NCBI GenBank assembly: GCA_016903695.1
Contig: JADQBB010000011.1
Span: 1 to 64,000, forward strand
Direction: 5' to 3'
Origin: Chlorogloea purpurea SAG 13.99
GTDB taxonomy: Bacteria > Cyanobacteriota > Cyanobacteriia > Cyanobacteriales > Microcystaceae
Length of the DNA stretch: 64,000 nt
Shown: positions 36,834 through 46,354 of the stretch, in pieces
Numbering within the stretch: the first letter of the stretch is position 1
Layout of the letters: every line of letters begins with the position of its first letter
Program-made: the position numbers and the translations under genes
The notes under the pieces: model-generated
Database searches by the model: none
What the model was told of the DNA's origin: nothing
The model's input: only the letters and a program-made list of their open reading frames with translations

Positions 36834-38585
36834 ATGAGTCAAAATCAAGAACAAGGAAAACTGAAAATCATACCCCTGGGTGGATTACACGAAATCGGTA
36901 AAAATACCTGCATCTTCGAGTACGATGATGAAATAATTCTCGTAGATGCGGGCTTGGCTTTCCCAACAGAAGGAATGCACGGGATCAATATCGTGTTACC
37001 GGACATGACCTATTTAAGAGAGAATCGCCACAAAATTAAAGCGATGATCGTCACTCACGGTCACGAAGATCATATCGGTGGTATCGCCTATCATTTAAAA
37101 CAGTTCGATGTACCGATCATCTACGGGCCGAAACTAGCTTTAGCGCTGTTACAGGACAAGTTAGAAGAAGCGGGCGTGGCTAATCGAACCAAACTAGAGA
37201 AAGTTGGGCCGAGATCGATCGTACGGGCGGGTAGTTCCTTCGAGGTGGAATATATCCGAAACACCCACTCGATGGCCGATAGTTTTACAGTGGCGATTCG
37301 CACCCCCGTCGGTGTGGTCATCCACACGGGAGACTTTAAAATCGATCACACTCCCGTAGACGGCGAAACCTTCGACCTGCAAAGACTGGCGGAATACGGG
37401 GAAAAAGGCGTACTGTGCCTGTTGAGCGACTCTACAAACGCCGAAGTACCAGGCTATACCCCATCGGAAGCTTCAGTATACCCCGGTTTAGATCGGGTTT
37501 TCGCCCAAGCCCAGGGGCGATTGATGCTCACCACCTTCGCTTCGTCGGTACACCGGATCAATATAGCCCTACAACTCGCCCAGAAACATAACCGGAAAGT
37601 GGTAGTGGTGGGAAGGTCGATGTTAAATCTGATCGCCCACGCCCGTAATTTGGGTTATATCAAGTGCCCGGATGATGTGTTCGAGCAATTTAAAGCCACG
37701 AGAAATTTACCCGACAATAAGGTGTTAATCCTCACCACCGGCTCACAAGGGGAAACTCTAGCGGCGATGACGAGAATCTCTAGAGGTGAACACCCGCACA
37801 TTCGGATTCGTCAGGGGGATACGGTGGTATTTTCCGCCAATCCCATTCCCGGAAACACGATCGCGGTAGTGAACACGATCGATCGTCTGATGATGCTGGG
37901 GGCTAATGTGATCTACGGACGGGATAAAGGCATCCACGTTTCCGGTCACGGCGCGCAGGAAGACCAAAAAATGATGTTATCCCTCGTGCGCCCGAAATTC
38001 TTCGTGCCGGTACACGGTGAACATCGGATGTTGATCAAACACGCTTCTATGGCTCAGGCGATGGGTATCCCCGCCGAGAACACGGTAATCGTACAGAATG
38101 GTGACATCATTGAGTTATCCCCCGATAGTATCGGCGTGGTAGGAAAAGTGCCTGCCGGTATCGAATTAGTGGATCAGGCGGGTATAGTCCACGAACACGT
38201 CATGCAAGCCCGACAACAGTTAGCCGAAGATGGGGTGGTAACGATCGCCGCCGCGGTTAATAACGAGGGGCAGTTGCTCACCGTACCGGAAATCAATCTG
38301 CGAGGTGTAGTGACCAAGGTGGAGAAATCCCTGCTCAATCCTTTAATTATCCGCGCGATCGAGCGGTTTTTGGAAGAGCGTTGGGATGAATTCCAGATTA
38401 CCACGGGAGAAACTAACTGGTCTGGTCTACGAGAAGAGATGGAGACTACTTTAAAACGACTGGTGAAGAGAGAGTTACAGAGTGAACCGCTGGTGATCTT
38501 TATGTTACAGCGATCGAGTGAACCTACCACTACGATCACCAGAACTTATCGTCGCCGTCGTCCTACAGCTTCTTTAGCCAGATAA
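36834..38585 (+). CDS. rnj: Ribonuclease J
   Basis: RNase J is a metallo-beta-lactamase nuclease with 5' exonuclease and endonuclease activity in RNA maturation and decay. The zinc motif is VTHGHEDHIGG, followed by HTGDFKIDHTPVDG. The beta-CASP segment includes SSVHRINIALQLAQKHNRK and VHVSGHGAQED-type residues near HVSGHG. The length of 583 aa fits. An AAGGAAA site lies 5 bases before the ATG. The asd-dapA genes precede it, as often in cyanobacteria. Confidence 0.94.
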   Translation: MSQNQEQGKLKIIPLGGLHEIGKNTCIFEYDDEIILVDAGLAFPTEGMHGINIVLPDMTYLRENRHKIKAMIVTHGHEDHIGGIAYHLKQFDVPIIYGPKLALALLQDKLEEAGVANRTKLEKVGPRSIVRAGSSFEVEYIRNTHSMADSFTVAIRTPVGVVIHTGDFKIDHTPVDGETFDLQRLAEYGEKGVLCLLSDSTNAEVPGYTPSEASVYPGLDRVFAQAQGRLMLTTFASSVHRINIALQLAQKHNRKVVVVGRSMLNLIAHARNLGYIKCPDDVFEQFKATRNLPDNKVLILTTGSQGETLAAMTRISRGEHPHIRIRQGDTVVFSANPIPGNTIAVVNTIDRLMMLGANVIYGRDKGIHVSGHGAQEDQKMMLSLVRPKFFVPVHGEHRMLIKHASMAQAMGIPAENTVIVQNGDIIELSPDSIGVVGKVPAGIELVDQAGIVHEHVMQARQQLAEDGVVTIAAAVNNEGQLLTVPEINLRGVVTKVEKSLLNPLIIRAIERFLEERWDEFQITTGETNWSGLREEMETTLKRLVKRELQSEPLVIFMLQRSSEPTTTITRTYRRRRPTASLAR

Positions 38586-38598
38586 GCAGAAGATAAGA

Positions 38599-38641
38599 GA
38601 GAAAAGAGGAGTGAGGAATAAATACTCACTCCTCTTTTCTC
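38599..38641. terminator. 17-bp perfect hairpin between rnj and amt
   Basis: The arm GAGAAAAGAGGAGTGAG pairs perfectly with CTCACTCCTCTTTTCTC across a 9-base loop. It lies between convergent genes, so a terminator role is likely. It belongs to the GTGAG hairpin family seen elsewhere in the window. Confidence 0.75.
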
Positions 38642-38651
38642 ATTACTAAAG

Positions 38652-40091
38652 TTAAGCTTCTTCTAAACCGCTCTTGTGCGCTGGTGTAGGAGCGAAAACG
38701 CTACTACCACCGAATTCAAATTCCTGACCATAAGCTTCCTCGCCGTGTTCGGGAACGTCTAAACCTTCTTCTTCGACGTTAGGTTTGACGCGAAGACTCA
38801 TGACGGCAGAAATGATTTTGATGATGATGAAGGTGCCGAGGCCGGCAAAAATATAGGTAGCCACAACACCGATGATCTGGGTGATCACCAGACCGAAATT
38901 ACCGTTGAGTAATCCGTCATTACCGGCGGAGTTGACCGCTTTGCTGGCGAAAACGCCCGTGAGTATAGCACCCACGGTTCCACCCACACCGTGAACGGGG
39001 TAGGTATCGAGTGAGTCATCAAAGCGTAATTTAGCCCGTAAACTGACGGCGTAGAAACAGCAAACGGCGGTGATAGATCCGATTAGAATACCGCCGATGG
39101 GGGGGACGAAACCGGCAGCGGGGGTGATGCCCACCAAACCGGCGAGGAAACCGCTGGCGATACCGACGGCGGTGGGTTTACCCCTGAGAATCCATTCGAT
39201 GATTAACCAGGTCAAGCCACCGGCGCAGGTAGCGATCGCCGTATTCACGAAAGCGATTACCGCTAAGCCATTAGCCGCCAGCGCACTGCCACCGTTGAAG
39301 CCGAACCAGCCGAACCAGAGTAAGCCGATGCCCAATAGTACATAGGTGACGTTGTGAGGGGCGTAGGATTGAGTGCCGAAGCTTCTCCGGGGCCCGATCA
39401 TCCAAGCAGCTACTAACGCGGAAACACCGGAACTGATATGAACTACCGTACCACCGGCGAAGTCCAAGGCACCGATCGCCTGTAGCCAACCTTTACCCCA
39501 AACCCAGTGGGCTAGGGGAGAGTAGATGAAAGTTGACCAGAGAACTAACAACCAGAAATACGCTTTAAAGCTGATCCGTTCGACGATCGCACCAGAGATC
39601 AGGGCTGGAGTGATGATAGCGAACATCATCTGGTAGATCATGAACACTTGGTGGGGGACGGTGGGGGCGTAGCCGATGGAATCGGGCGCATCACCTTGAA
39701 CCCCGTTGAGGAATACCCAATCGAGACCGCCGATAAAAGCTTCGATACCTTCACCGAAACCGCTTTTACCCGGTACAACGTCGAAAGCGAGGCTGTATCC
39801 CCAGAGTACCCAGGTGACTCCGATCACACCCATCGCCACCAAACTCATCATCATGGTATTGAGAACGTTACGAGAACGTACTAAACCCCCGTAGAAGAAA
39901 GCTAATCCGGGGGTCATCAACAGCACTAGCGCCGATGATATTAACATCCAAGCCGTATCGCCGGAATCAATTTTGGGTGGTGGTGGGGCGGCCGCCGCGG
40001 CCGGGGCAGCAGTTTGGGCCAGAACCGGGCTGGCAAAAGCAACAAATCCTAGCCCTAGAGCTAAGAGGGTAATTACGGCAAATTTTTTCAT
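38652..40091 (-). CDS. amt: Ammonium transporter (Amt), first of three
   Basis: Amt proteins conduct ammonium across the membrane. The N-terminal signal sequence runs MKKFAVITLLALGLGFVAFA to a likely cleavage after VLAQ. Eleven helices follow, with the family segments TPGLAFFYGGLVRSRNVLNT, DFAGGTVVHISSGVSALVAA and DDSLDTYPVHGVGGTVGAIL. I chose the ATG at 40091; a TTG at 40106 is less likely. It is more distant from the next two amt genes than they are from each other. No perfect NtcA site is seen just upstream. Confidence 0.95.
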   Translation of the reverse strand: MKKFAVITLLALGLGFVAFASPVLAQTAAPAAAAAPPPPKIDSGDTAWMLISSALVLLMTPGLAFFYGGLVRSRNVLNTMMMSLVAMGVIGVTWVLWGYSLAFDVVPGKSGFGEGIEAFIGGLDWVFLNGVQGDAPDSIGYAPTVPHQVFMIYQMMFAIITPALISGAIVERISFKAYFWLLVLWSTFIYSPLAHWVWGKGWLQAIGALDFAGGTVVHISSGVSALVAAWMIGPRRSFGTQSYAPHNVTYVLLGIGLLWFGWFGFNGGSALAANGLAVIAFVNTAIATCAGGLTWLIIEWILRGKPTAVGIASGFLAGLVGITPAAGFVPPIGGILIGSITAVCCFYAVSLRAKLRFDDSLDTYPVHGVGGTVGAILTGVFASKAVNSAGNDGLLNGNFGLVITQIIGVVATYIFAGLGTFIIIKIISAVMSLRVKPNVEEEGLDVPEHGEEAYGQEFEFGGSSVFAPTPAHKSGLEEA

Positions 40092-40130
40092 CGTAGATGT
40101 TAGCAAATTAAGATATTGGATAGGATCGAC

Positions 40131-40155
40131 TTGATGAAAGTCCCTGTTTCATCAA
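40131..40155 (-). promoter_or_regulatory. Perfect inverted repeat in the leader of the first amt gene
   Basis: TTGATGAAA and TTTCATCAA are 9-bp arms with a 7-base spacer, ending 40 bases before the start codon. It could be a leader hairpin or an operator. It lacks a T-run. Confidence 0.4.
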
Positions 40156-40255
40156 AACAAAATAGGAAAGGTAAAGATATTCTAAAGGCAATGTTCGCCA
40201 GAATACTTACTTTTCCTATTGTTTTTATTATTTGATTATATATTTGTCTAATTGG

Positions 40256-41704
40256 CTACATTCTGGGGGAGGTCTTGGAGGAATAGTCTACTGCCGGGCC
40301 TTCATGTTGGCCGCCGCTCAATATATCGGCTTCTTTGACGAAACCGCTATAAGCTTCCATGCCGTGTTCGCCGATGTCGAGACCTTCCCACTCTTCCTCG
40401 GGGGTAACGCGAATACCGAGGGTGGCTTTTAAAGCCATCCAAGCGATACCGCTAGTAACGACGACGAAAGCACCTACTGCTACAATACCGATGATTTGAT
40501 TGATCAGGAGTTGGAATTGACCGCTGAGCAACCCGGCATCTTTATTGAAGATACCCACAGCTAATGTTCCCCAGATACCGCAGACCAGGTGGACGGAGGT
40601 GGCACCTACGGGGTCATCGATTTTCAGTTTATCGAAGAAGCTCACGGCATAAACCACGATAACACCCGCTATAGCACCGATAATAACGGCAGACCAGTAG
40701 GAAACGCCATCACAACCAGCGGTAATGCCCACTAATCCGGCGAGAATACCGTTGATGATCATGGAGAGATCCGGTTTCCCGTCTTTGAACCAACAGATAA
40801 CGGTAGCTGCCAAACCACCGGCGGCAGCGGCTAGGTTGGTAGTTACGGCGATGTCAGGTACATCTCTGGTGGCAGCTAGTGCCGAACCGGGGTTGAAGCC
40901 AAACCAGCCTATCCAGAGGATGAGACAGCCGAGGGTGGCGATGCTCATATTGTGACCGGGTATAGCGTTAGTCCTACCATTTAAATATTTACCTGTGCGG
41001 GGGCCGAGGATGGCCGCACCTGTTAAAGCCGCCCAACCGCCCACGGAGTGAACTGCGGTGGAACCGGCGAAGTCTTTGAAGCCTAAGTCGGCTAACCAAC
41101 CGCCCCCCCAGATCCAATGACCGGTGATCGGGTAGATCAAGGCGACGATGATGGTGCTAAATATTAAGAAATCTACGAATTTAATTCTTTCCGCCACCGC
41201 ACCGGAAACGATCGTGGCTGCTGTACCGGCGAAAGCTACTTGGAATAGGAAAAATACTGATACGGGTAAGCCGTTGGGGACTCCGTAACTTTTCGGGTCG
41301 TCGCTACCTAGGAACCAGCCGCCCGAACCAAAGAAATTGTTACTTTCAGCGCCGAACATCAGGGAGAAACCGATCGACCAAAAAGCTAGGGTAGAGAGGG
41401 CGAAAACGATCAAGTTTTTTGCCAGTACGTTAACGGCGTTTTTCTGACGACAGAATCCGGCTTCTAACATGGCGAAACCGGCGTTCATAAAGATTACTAG
41501 GATCGATGCTATTAAGATCCAAATAGTATTTAAAGTAGCTTGTAAGTCTTCATTACTTGGCGGGGCAGCTTGGGCCCTAACTGCTGTATTCCAAGCGATA
41601 AAAATGATTGCGCTCAGGGGGATACAGGCAAGCCAGGTGGACTTGAAGGCGCGTCCGAACCAGCTCTCTACATCCGGGTAGAAACTCGTATTTGTTCTTT
41701 TCAT
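40256..41704 (-). CDS. amt: Ammonium transporter (Amt), second of three
   Basis: The protein has a signal-like N-terminus ([19 protein letters not shown]) and the full Amt core: [40 protein letters not shown] and [20 protein letters not shown]. The C-terminal tail ends [16 protein letters not shown] and continues for about 20 residues. It is highly similar to the third gene, including the same start context (TTTTCATTGAC on the plus strand), so the two arose by tandem duplication. The ATG at 41704 was preferred over an in-frame GTG at 41710. Confidence 0.95.
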   Translation of the reverse strand: MKRTNTSFYPDVESWFGRAFKSTWLACIPLSAIIFIAWNTAVRAQAAPPSNEDLQATLNTIWILIASILVIFMNAGFAMLEAGFCRQKNAVNVLAKNLIVFALSTLAFWSIGFSLMFGAESNNFFGSGGWFLGSDDPKSYGVPNGLPVSVFFLFQVAFAGTAATIVSGAVAERIKFVDFLIFSTIIVALIYPITGHWIWGGGWLADLGFKDFAGSTAVHSVGGWAALTGAAILGPRTGKYLNGRTNAIPGHNMSIATLGCLILWIGWFGFNPGSALAATRDVPDIAVTTNLAAAAGGLAATVICWFKDGKPDLSMIINGILAGLVGITAGCDGVSYWSAVIIGAIAGVIVVYAVSFFDKLKIDDPVGATSVHLVCGIWGTLAVGIFNKDAGLLSGQFQLLINQIIGIVAVGAFVVVTSGIAWMALKATLGIRVTPEEEWEGLDIGEHGMEAYSGFVKEADILSGGQHEGPAVDYSSKTSPRM

Positions 41705-41808
41705 TGACACTAATAGTGGATAAGCGTTAAGGCATTTACTTCTGTGATTAGTTACTATTGTGATGGGTTACGATAGGTAAAATTCAATGATTGGATGTTA
41801 ACTCGATC

Positions 41809-41822
41809 GTAACTTTAATTAT
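41809..41822 (-). promoter_or_regulatory. Degenerate NtcA-like site upstream of the second amt gene
   Basis: GTA-ACTTTAAT-TAT has one mismatch to GTA-N8-TAC. It lies at roughly the same distance from a shared CTGTATCTTT sequence as the perfect site at 43546-43559, so it may be the decayed counterpart after duplication. Confidence 0.3.
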
Positions 41823-41888
41823 TGGAGTAACTGCTAGTTGACCTGAATTGTTAAATTATTTTTAAGTTTTTTCTGTATCTTTGAACAC

Positions 41889-41922
41889 AAAGAAATGAAA
41901 ATAGCCCATAAGAATTATGGGC
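41889..41922 (-). terminator. Terminator after the third amt gene
   Basis: On the minus strand GCCCATAA and TTATGGGC form a perfect 8-bp stem with a 3-base loop, followed by TATTTTCATTTCTTT. It lies 49 bases after the stop codon. Confidence 0.7.
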
Positions 41923-41970
41923 GATAATACTGTCGGGTGAAGGGGGGTGTAATTCATAACTGCGGGAAAA

Positions 41971-43410
41971 TTACCATTTGCCTGGATTGCTGTAATCTTC
42001 CTCTTCGAGAGGGTTACTGTGGAAAATAACATCCGCTTCTTTGACGAAGCCGCTATAAGCCTCCATACCGTGTTCACCAATATCGAGGCCCTCCAATTCC
42101 TCTTCAAGACTGACTCGAATACCGAGGGTATATTTTAAAATCAGCCAAGTAAGGCCCGAAGTGATAATGGTAAAAGTACCCACGGAGATAATCCCTGTGA
42201 GCTGGATAAACATTTGTTGGAACTGACCAGTAATTAAGCCTGTCTCGTTGTTGAAGATGCCAACGGCTAAAGTTCCCCAGATGCCGCAGACTAGATGTAC
42301 GGAAATAGCACCTACCGGGTCGTCTACTCGGAGCATATCGAATAAATAAACGGCAAAGACGACGATAATGCCGGAGATAGTACCGATGAGTGCGGCAGAC
42401 CAGTAAGAAACTCCATTGCACCCGGCGGTTATCCCTACTAAACCCGCCAAGATACCGTTGATGATCATCGATAAATCCGGTTTACCGTCTTTGATCCAAG
42501 ATGTGACGGTAGCTGCTAGACCACCGAAGGCGGCGGAAAGATTCGTCACTACAGCGATTACCGGTACTTCTTTCGTGGCGGCCAGCACCGAACCTGGATT
42601 GAAGCCGAACCAGCCTACCCAAAGGATCAGACAGCCGAGGGTGGCTATGCTCATATTATGACCGGGTAAAGCGTTGATACGCCCATCTATATATTTTTCC
42701 ATGCGCGGCCCCAGTAGTATCGCCCCCATTAAAGCTGACCAACCCCCCACCGAGTGAACTTGGGTAGAACCGGCAAAGTCTTTAAATCCGGCTTGGGCTA
42801 ACCAACCGCCCCCCCAGATCCAATGACCCGTGATGGCATAGATCAAACCGACGAGGACTAAGCTGAAGAGGAGGAAATCTATAAATTTAATTCTTTCCGC
42901 TACCGCCCCCGATACGATCGTCGCCGCCGTACCAGCAAACGCTACTTGAAACAGGAAAAACACCGCTACCGGTAAACCGTTAGGAACTCCGTAAACCTTG
43001 GGGTCATCACTGCCCAAAAATAACGCTCCCATCCCCCAGAAGTCGTTACCACCGGTGCCGAACATCAGGGAGAAACCGAGTATCCAAAAAGAAGCGGTGG
43101 ATAAAGCGAAGACGATCAAGTTTTTTGAAAGAACATTAACGGCATTTTTCTGACGACAAAATCCTGTTTCTAACATCGCGAAACCGGCGTTCATAAATAT
43201 CACTAAAACCGAGGCGATCAGAACCCAAATTGTGTTAATCGTCACCTGTAAGTCTTCAAGGTTCAGCGTTGTCGTCGTTTGAGCTTTTACCGCAGTTCCC
43301 CAGACGAGAAAGATAATGCTACTCAGAAAGATACAGATTAACCAAGCCGGTTTAAGGACACGTCCGGGAAATTCTTTACTAAGGTAAGAACGTGATTGAT
43401 TTGTTTTCAT
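41971..43410 (-). CDS. amt: Ammonium transporter (Amt), third of three
   Basis: This 479-aa protein has the same architecture as the second amt gene. It has the signal-like [59 protein letters not shown] and [20 protein letters not shown]. The tail [20 protein letters not shown] diverges from its twin. It is the promoter-proximal member, and two perfect NtcA consensus sites lie 85-150 bases upstream, so it is probably induced under nitrogen limitation. A separate terminator after it suggests that the second gene has its own promoter. Confidence 0.95.
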   Translation of the reverse strand: MKTNQSRSYLSKEFPGRVLKPAWLICIFLSSIIFLVWGTAVKAQTTTTLNLEDLQVTINTIWVLIASVLVIFMNAGFAMLETGFCRQKNAVNVLSKNLIVFALSTASFWILGFSLMFGTGGNDFWGMGALFLGSDDPKVYGVPNGLPVAVFFLFQVAFAGTAATIVSGAVAERIKFIDFLLFSLVLVGLIYAITGHWIWGGGWLAQAGFKDFAGSTQVHSVGGWSALMGAILLGPRMEKYIDGRINALPGHNMSIATLGCLILWVGWFGFNPGSVLAATKEVPVIAVVTNLSAAFGGLAATVTSWIKDGKPDLSMIINGILAGLVGITAGCNGVSYWSAALIGTISGIIVVFAVYLFDMLRVDDPVGAISVHLVCGIWGTLAVGIFNNETGLITGQFQQMFIQLTGIISVGTFTIITSGLTWLILKYTLGIRVSLEEELEGLDIGEHGMEAYSGFVKEADVIFHSNPLEEEDYSNPGKW

Positions 43411-43468
43411 TGACGTTAGTAGTTAACAAGAGTTAGGGTTAATTAAGACACTTTCGGCTGCGTATTCG

Positions 43469-43508
43469 AGTCTAGTGTTATGTGTCTCTAGGGAGTAAGC
43501 GAAAATAC
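43469..43508 (-). promoter_or_regulatory. Canonical NtcA-activated promoter for the amt cluster
   Basis: Read on the minus strand, GTA-TTTTCGCT-TAC (43508-43495) is followed after exactly 20 bases by TAGACT (43474-43469), which fits the -10 form TAN3T. This matches the class II NtcA promoter layout GTAN8TAC-N20-24-TAN3T. The -10 box ends 58 bases before the amt start codon. Confidence 0.7.
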
Positions 43509-43545
43509 GTAACTAATTTTTAAAAGACGATGAGGGAATACTTAA

Positions 43546-43559
43546 GTATGTTTATTTAC
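43546..43559. promoter_or_regulatory. Second NtcA consensus site, amt-ribD intergenic region
   Basis: GTA-TGTTTATT-TAC is another perfect match. On the plus strand TAATTT (TAN3T form) follows after 24 bases, so it could also act toward ribD; on the minus strand no good -10 is at the right distance. It may be an upstream accessory site for the amt promoter. Confidence 0.5.
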
Positions 43560-43641
43560 GCACGGAATATTATTCAGGGTCTGTAATTTTTTAGTTTTTT
43601 TCTGTATCTTTTAGCACGTTAGGTCAAAAGGGGATGAGTTA

Positions 43642-44730
43642 ATGAATGGAGCCAATGAATTCGATCGGGCCATGATGCGACGTTGTATACAGTTAGCCCG
43701 TCAAGGGGAAGGGAAAACCTCCCCCAATCCCCTCGTTGGTTGCGTTATCGTCCAAGACGAGATGATCGTAGGAGAAGGTTTTCACCCCAAGGCGGGGGAA
43801 CCTCACGCGGAAGTTTTCGCTCTGGCACAGGCGGGCGAAAAAGCACGAGACGCTGATCTGTACGTTAATCTTGAACCTTGTAACCACTTCGGGCGTACTC
43901 CCCCCTGTACGGAAGCGATAATCAAGGCGGGAATCAAGAAAGTATTCGTAGGTTCGATCGATCCCAATCCCCTCGTGTCCGGTAAAGGTATTCATCGCCT
44001 ACAATCGGCGGGCATAGAAACGGTAGTGAGTATCGAAGAGCATCTCTCTAAAGAACTCAATGAAGGTTTTATCCATCGCATCCTCTACGAGCAACCCTTC
44101 GGCATTCTCAAGTACGCCATGACTTTAGACGGTAAAATCGCCACTACCACGGGTCATAGTGCTTGGGTGACGAGTGAGGCTTCCCGTCATCTCGTGCATG
44201 AATTAAGAGCGGGTTGTGACGCTATTATCGTCGGCGGTAGCACTGTACGTCAGGATAATCCCCACCTCACCTCTCACGGGGTTTCCGACCATAATCCCTT
44301 ACGGGTGGTGATGAGTCGTCATCTGGATTTACCCCTTGAGGCCCATCTTTGGGAAACTACTAAAGTGCAGACGATCGTTTTTACAGAAACTAAAACCAAT
44401 GTCAAGTTAAAGCAACAATTATTAAAACATGACGTGGAAGTGATCGACTTAGCCGAAGTCACTCCCTCTTTGGTGATGAATAATCTTTACGAAAGAGGCT
44501 TCTGTAAAGTGTTGTGGGAATGTGGCGGTAAGTTAGCCGCTCGCGCCGTAGCCGAGGGTGCGGTACAGAAAGTTATGGCCTTTATCGCCCCAAAAATTAT
44601 CGGTGGTAAAAGCGCGCCCTCACCGGTTGGAGATTTGGGTTTACAATTGATGACGGAAGCCATCCCTTTAGAGAGGGTCAGTGTTAAGTATCTCGACCCC
44701 GATGTATTGATAGAGGGTTATATTGACTAA
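43642..44730 (+). CDS. ribD: Bifunctional riboflavin deaminase/reductase
   Basis: RibD deaminates and then reduces the pyrimidine intermediate of riboflavin synthesis. The N-terminal deaminase has the zinc motif PHAEVFAL with EPCNHFGRTPPC. The C-terminal reductase begins LKYAMTLDGKIATTTGHSAW and includes DAIIVGGSTVRQDNPHLT. The length of 362 aa is normal. AAGGGG lies about 8 bases upstream of the ATG. It is divergent from the amt cluster. Confidence 0.95.
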   Translation: MNGANEFDRAMMRRCIQLARQGEGKTSPNPLVGCVIVQDEMIVGEGFHPKAGEPHAEVFALAQAGEKARDADLYVNLEPCNHFGRTPPCTEAIIKAGIKKVFVGSIDPNPLVSGKGIHRLQSAGIETVVSIEEHLSKELNEGFIHRILYEQPFGILKYAMTLDGKIATTTGHSAWVTSEASRHLVHELRAGCDAIIVGGSTVRQDNPHLTSHGVSDHNPLRVVMSRHLDLPLEAHLWETTKVQTIVFTETKTNVKLKQQLLKHDVEVIDLAEVTPSLVMNNLYERGFCKVLWECGGKLAARAVAEGAVQKVMAFIAPKIIGGKSAPSPVGDLGLQLMTEAIPLERVSVKYLDPDVLIEGYID

Positions 44731-44891
44731 AAACGTCCTAGACAATTTCTTGATAATGAGACCAGACAGAGAAAATTAAGCTGGTCACGTGAAAAATAAA
44801 AATCGATAACATAAGCAAGATAACAAAAGCGTCTTTAAAGGGAAAACTTAAAGTAAATAAATTCAGCCGACGGAGGCTCGTCGAGGATTCT

Positions 44892-46010
44892 ATGATCGAA
44901 CAAGATCTCGTATGTAACCAAAGTAACCTGACTTTCTGTAGTCAGGTAGAACACTTGATAATGGTAATCCAAAAATTATCGATGGCGAGAGATTTGGAGA
45001 CCATCATCGATATAGTCAAGCATTCCGCCCGTCAATTAACTCAATCAGACGGAGCCACTTTTATCCTTAAAGAGGGTGGGAATTGTTATTATGTAGACGA
45101 AGATGCGATCGCCCCTCTCTGGAAAGGGAAAAAATTTCCCCTAGAAATATGTATTGGTGGCTGGACGATGCGAAATCGCACCCCGGCCGTAATTCCACAA
45201 GTTTTAGGCGATACCAGGATACCTTATGAGGCATATGAACCTACATTTGTCAAAAGTTTAGTGGCGGTACCCATAAGACAACTCGATCCCATAGGAGCGA
45301 TCGGCACTTATTGGGCGCAACATCACGAACCCACGGAAGATGAGATAAAATTACTTCAAGCCCTAGCTGACTCCACAGCGATAGCTATGGAAAACGTGCA
45401 AGTATATCAAGAATTAGAGCTAAGAGTTCAAGACCGCACCGAAAAATTAGAAGTAACCAATCAACAGTTACGAGTAGAGATCGTTCAACGTCAACAAGCA
45501 GAAGAAGAAGTAAGAAAATTGTCTTTAAGCGACGAAATGACAGGATTATATAATCGGCGTGGTTTTATATTTTTAGGTAATCGTGAATTAGAAACAGCTA
45601 AACGTCAAAAAGCTTCTTTAGGACTAGTCTTTATCGATTTAGACGGACTAAAAAAAGTTAATGATAATTACGGACATGAAGCCGGAGATTTAATGATTAA
45701 AGACGTGGCCAATTTGTTGAAAACTAGTTTTAGAGAAACGGATATAATTGCTCGTTTAGGAGGCGATGAATTTGTTATCCTGCATGAATTTAAAGAAGTT
45801 GAAGATTCTCAATTTATAAGCGAGAGATTGGAAAAGTGCTTGGGGCAATTTAACGACCATAATAAGCGGTGCTATCAATTGTCATTTAGTATCGGTCAAG
45901 TAATTTATACACCTGATTGTAACGATTATTTAGAAACCCTATTACAAAAAGCGGATGAAGCGATGTATATTCATAAGAAACAAAGAAAGCAAAATAGATT
46001 AGTATCATAA
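44892..46010 (+). CDS. GAF-GGDEF diguanylate cyclase
   Basis: The 372-aa protein has an N-terminal GAF domain (about residues 30-165, with KSLVAVPIRQLDPIGAIGTY), a coiled-coil linker (ELRVQDRTEKLEVTNQQLR) and a GGDEF domain. The active site is ARLGGDEFVIL. RETD five residues upstream matches the RxxD inhibitory site, so product feedback is expected. It should make cyclic di-GMP in response to an unknown GAF ligand; no GAF chromophore Cys is obvious. It has no membrane segment. Its stop overlaps the next start (TAATG). Confidence 0.92.
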   Translation: MIEQDLVCNQSNLTFCSQVEHLIMVIQKLSMARDLETIIDIVKHSARQLTQSDGATFILKEGGNCYYVDEDAIAPLWKGKKFPLEICIGGWTMRNRTPAVIPQVLGDTRIPYEAYEPTFVKSLVAVPIRQLDPIGAIGTYWAQHHEPTEDEIKLLQALADSTAIAMENVQVYQELELRVQDRTEKLEVTNQQLRVEIVQRQQAEEEVRKLSLSDEMTGLYNRRGFIFLGNRELETAKRQKASLGLVFIDLDGLKKVNDNYGHEAGDLMIKDVANLLKTSFRETDIIARLGGDEFVILHEFKEVEDSQFISERLEKCLGQFNDHNKRCYQLSFSIGQVIYTPDCNDYLETLLQKADEAMYIHKKQRKQNRLVS

Positions 46011-46354
46011 TGATATATCACATCACCACCGAAAAAAATTGGCAAATCGCCAGGGAATTAGGAGAATATAAGCCAGGTTCACTAAAGAGCGAAGGTTTTA
46101 TTCACTGCTCTACCGAAGCTCAATTACCCAAAGTGATCGAGGCTTTCTATCGTGATATTCCCAATATTGTCATATTAAGTATCTCTCTAGAGAAATTAGA
46201 GTCGCCCGTAAAATGGGAAGACCCGGTACATTTGCAGGGGGAAAACCGTTTGACCGTAGCGGAAACGGAAACTTTCCCCCATATCTACGGGGCTATCAAT
46301 CTCGAAGCCGTGGAAAAAGTAACATCGTTAGCTCAATTTCAGTTTAACCGATGA
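46010..46354 (+). CDS. DUF952 family protein
   Basis: The 114-aa protein has the DUF952 pattern: IYHITTEKNWQIA, then GFIHCSTEAQLPKVIEAFY and the C-terminal FPHIYGAINLEAV. The family is of unknown function; some members carry glutathione S-transferase-like annotations without evidence. It starts within the stop codon of the diguanylate cyclase gene and overlaps the 3' end of the convergent amylase gene by 11 bases. Confidence 0.85.
   Translation: MIYHITTEKNWQIARELGEYKPGSLKSEGFIHCSTEAQLPKVIEAFYRDIPNIVILSISLEKLESPVKWEDPVHLQGENRLTVAETETFPHIYGAINLEAVEKVTSLAQFQFNR

Noticed and set aside
43411-43641. Glutamine riboswitch upstream of amt
   Set aside because: The conserved core of the glnA-type motif is not visible; two NtcA sites explain the region better.
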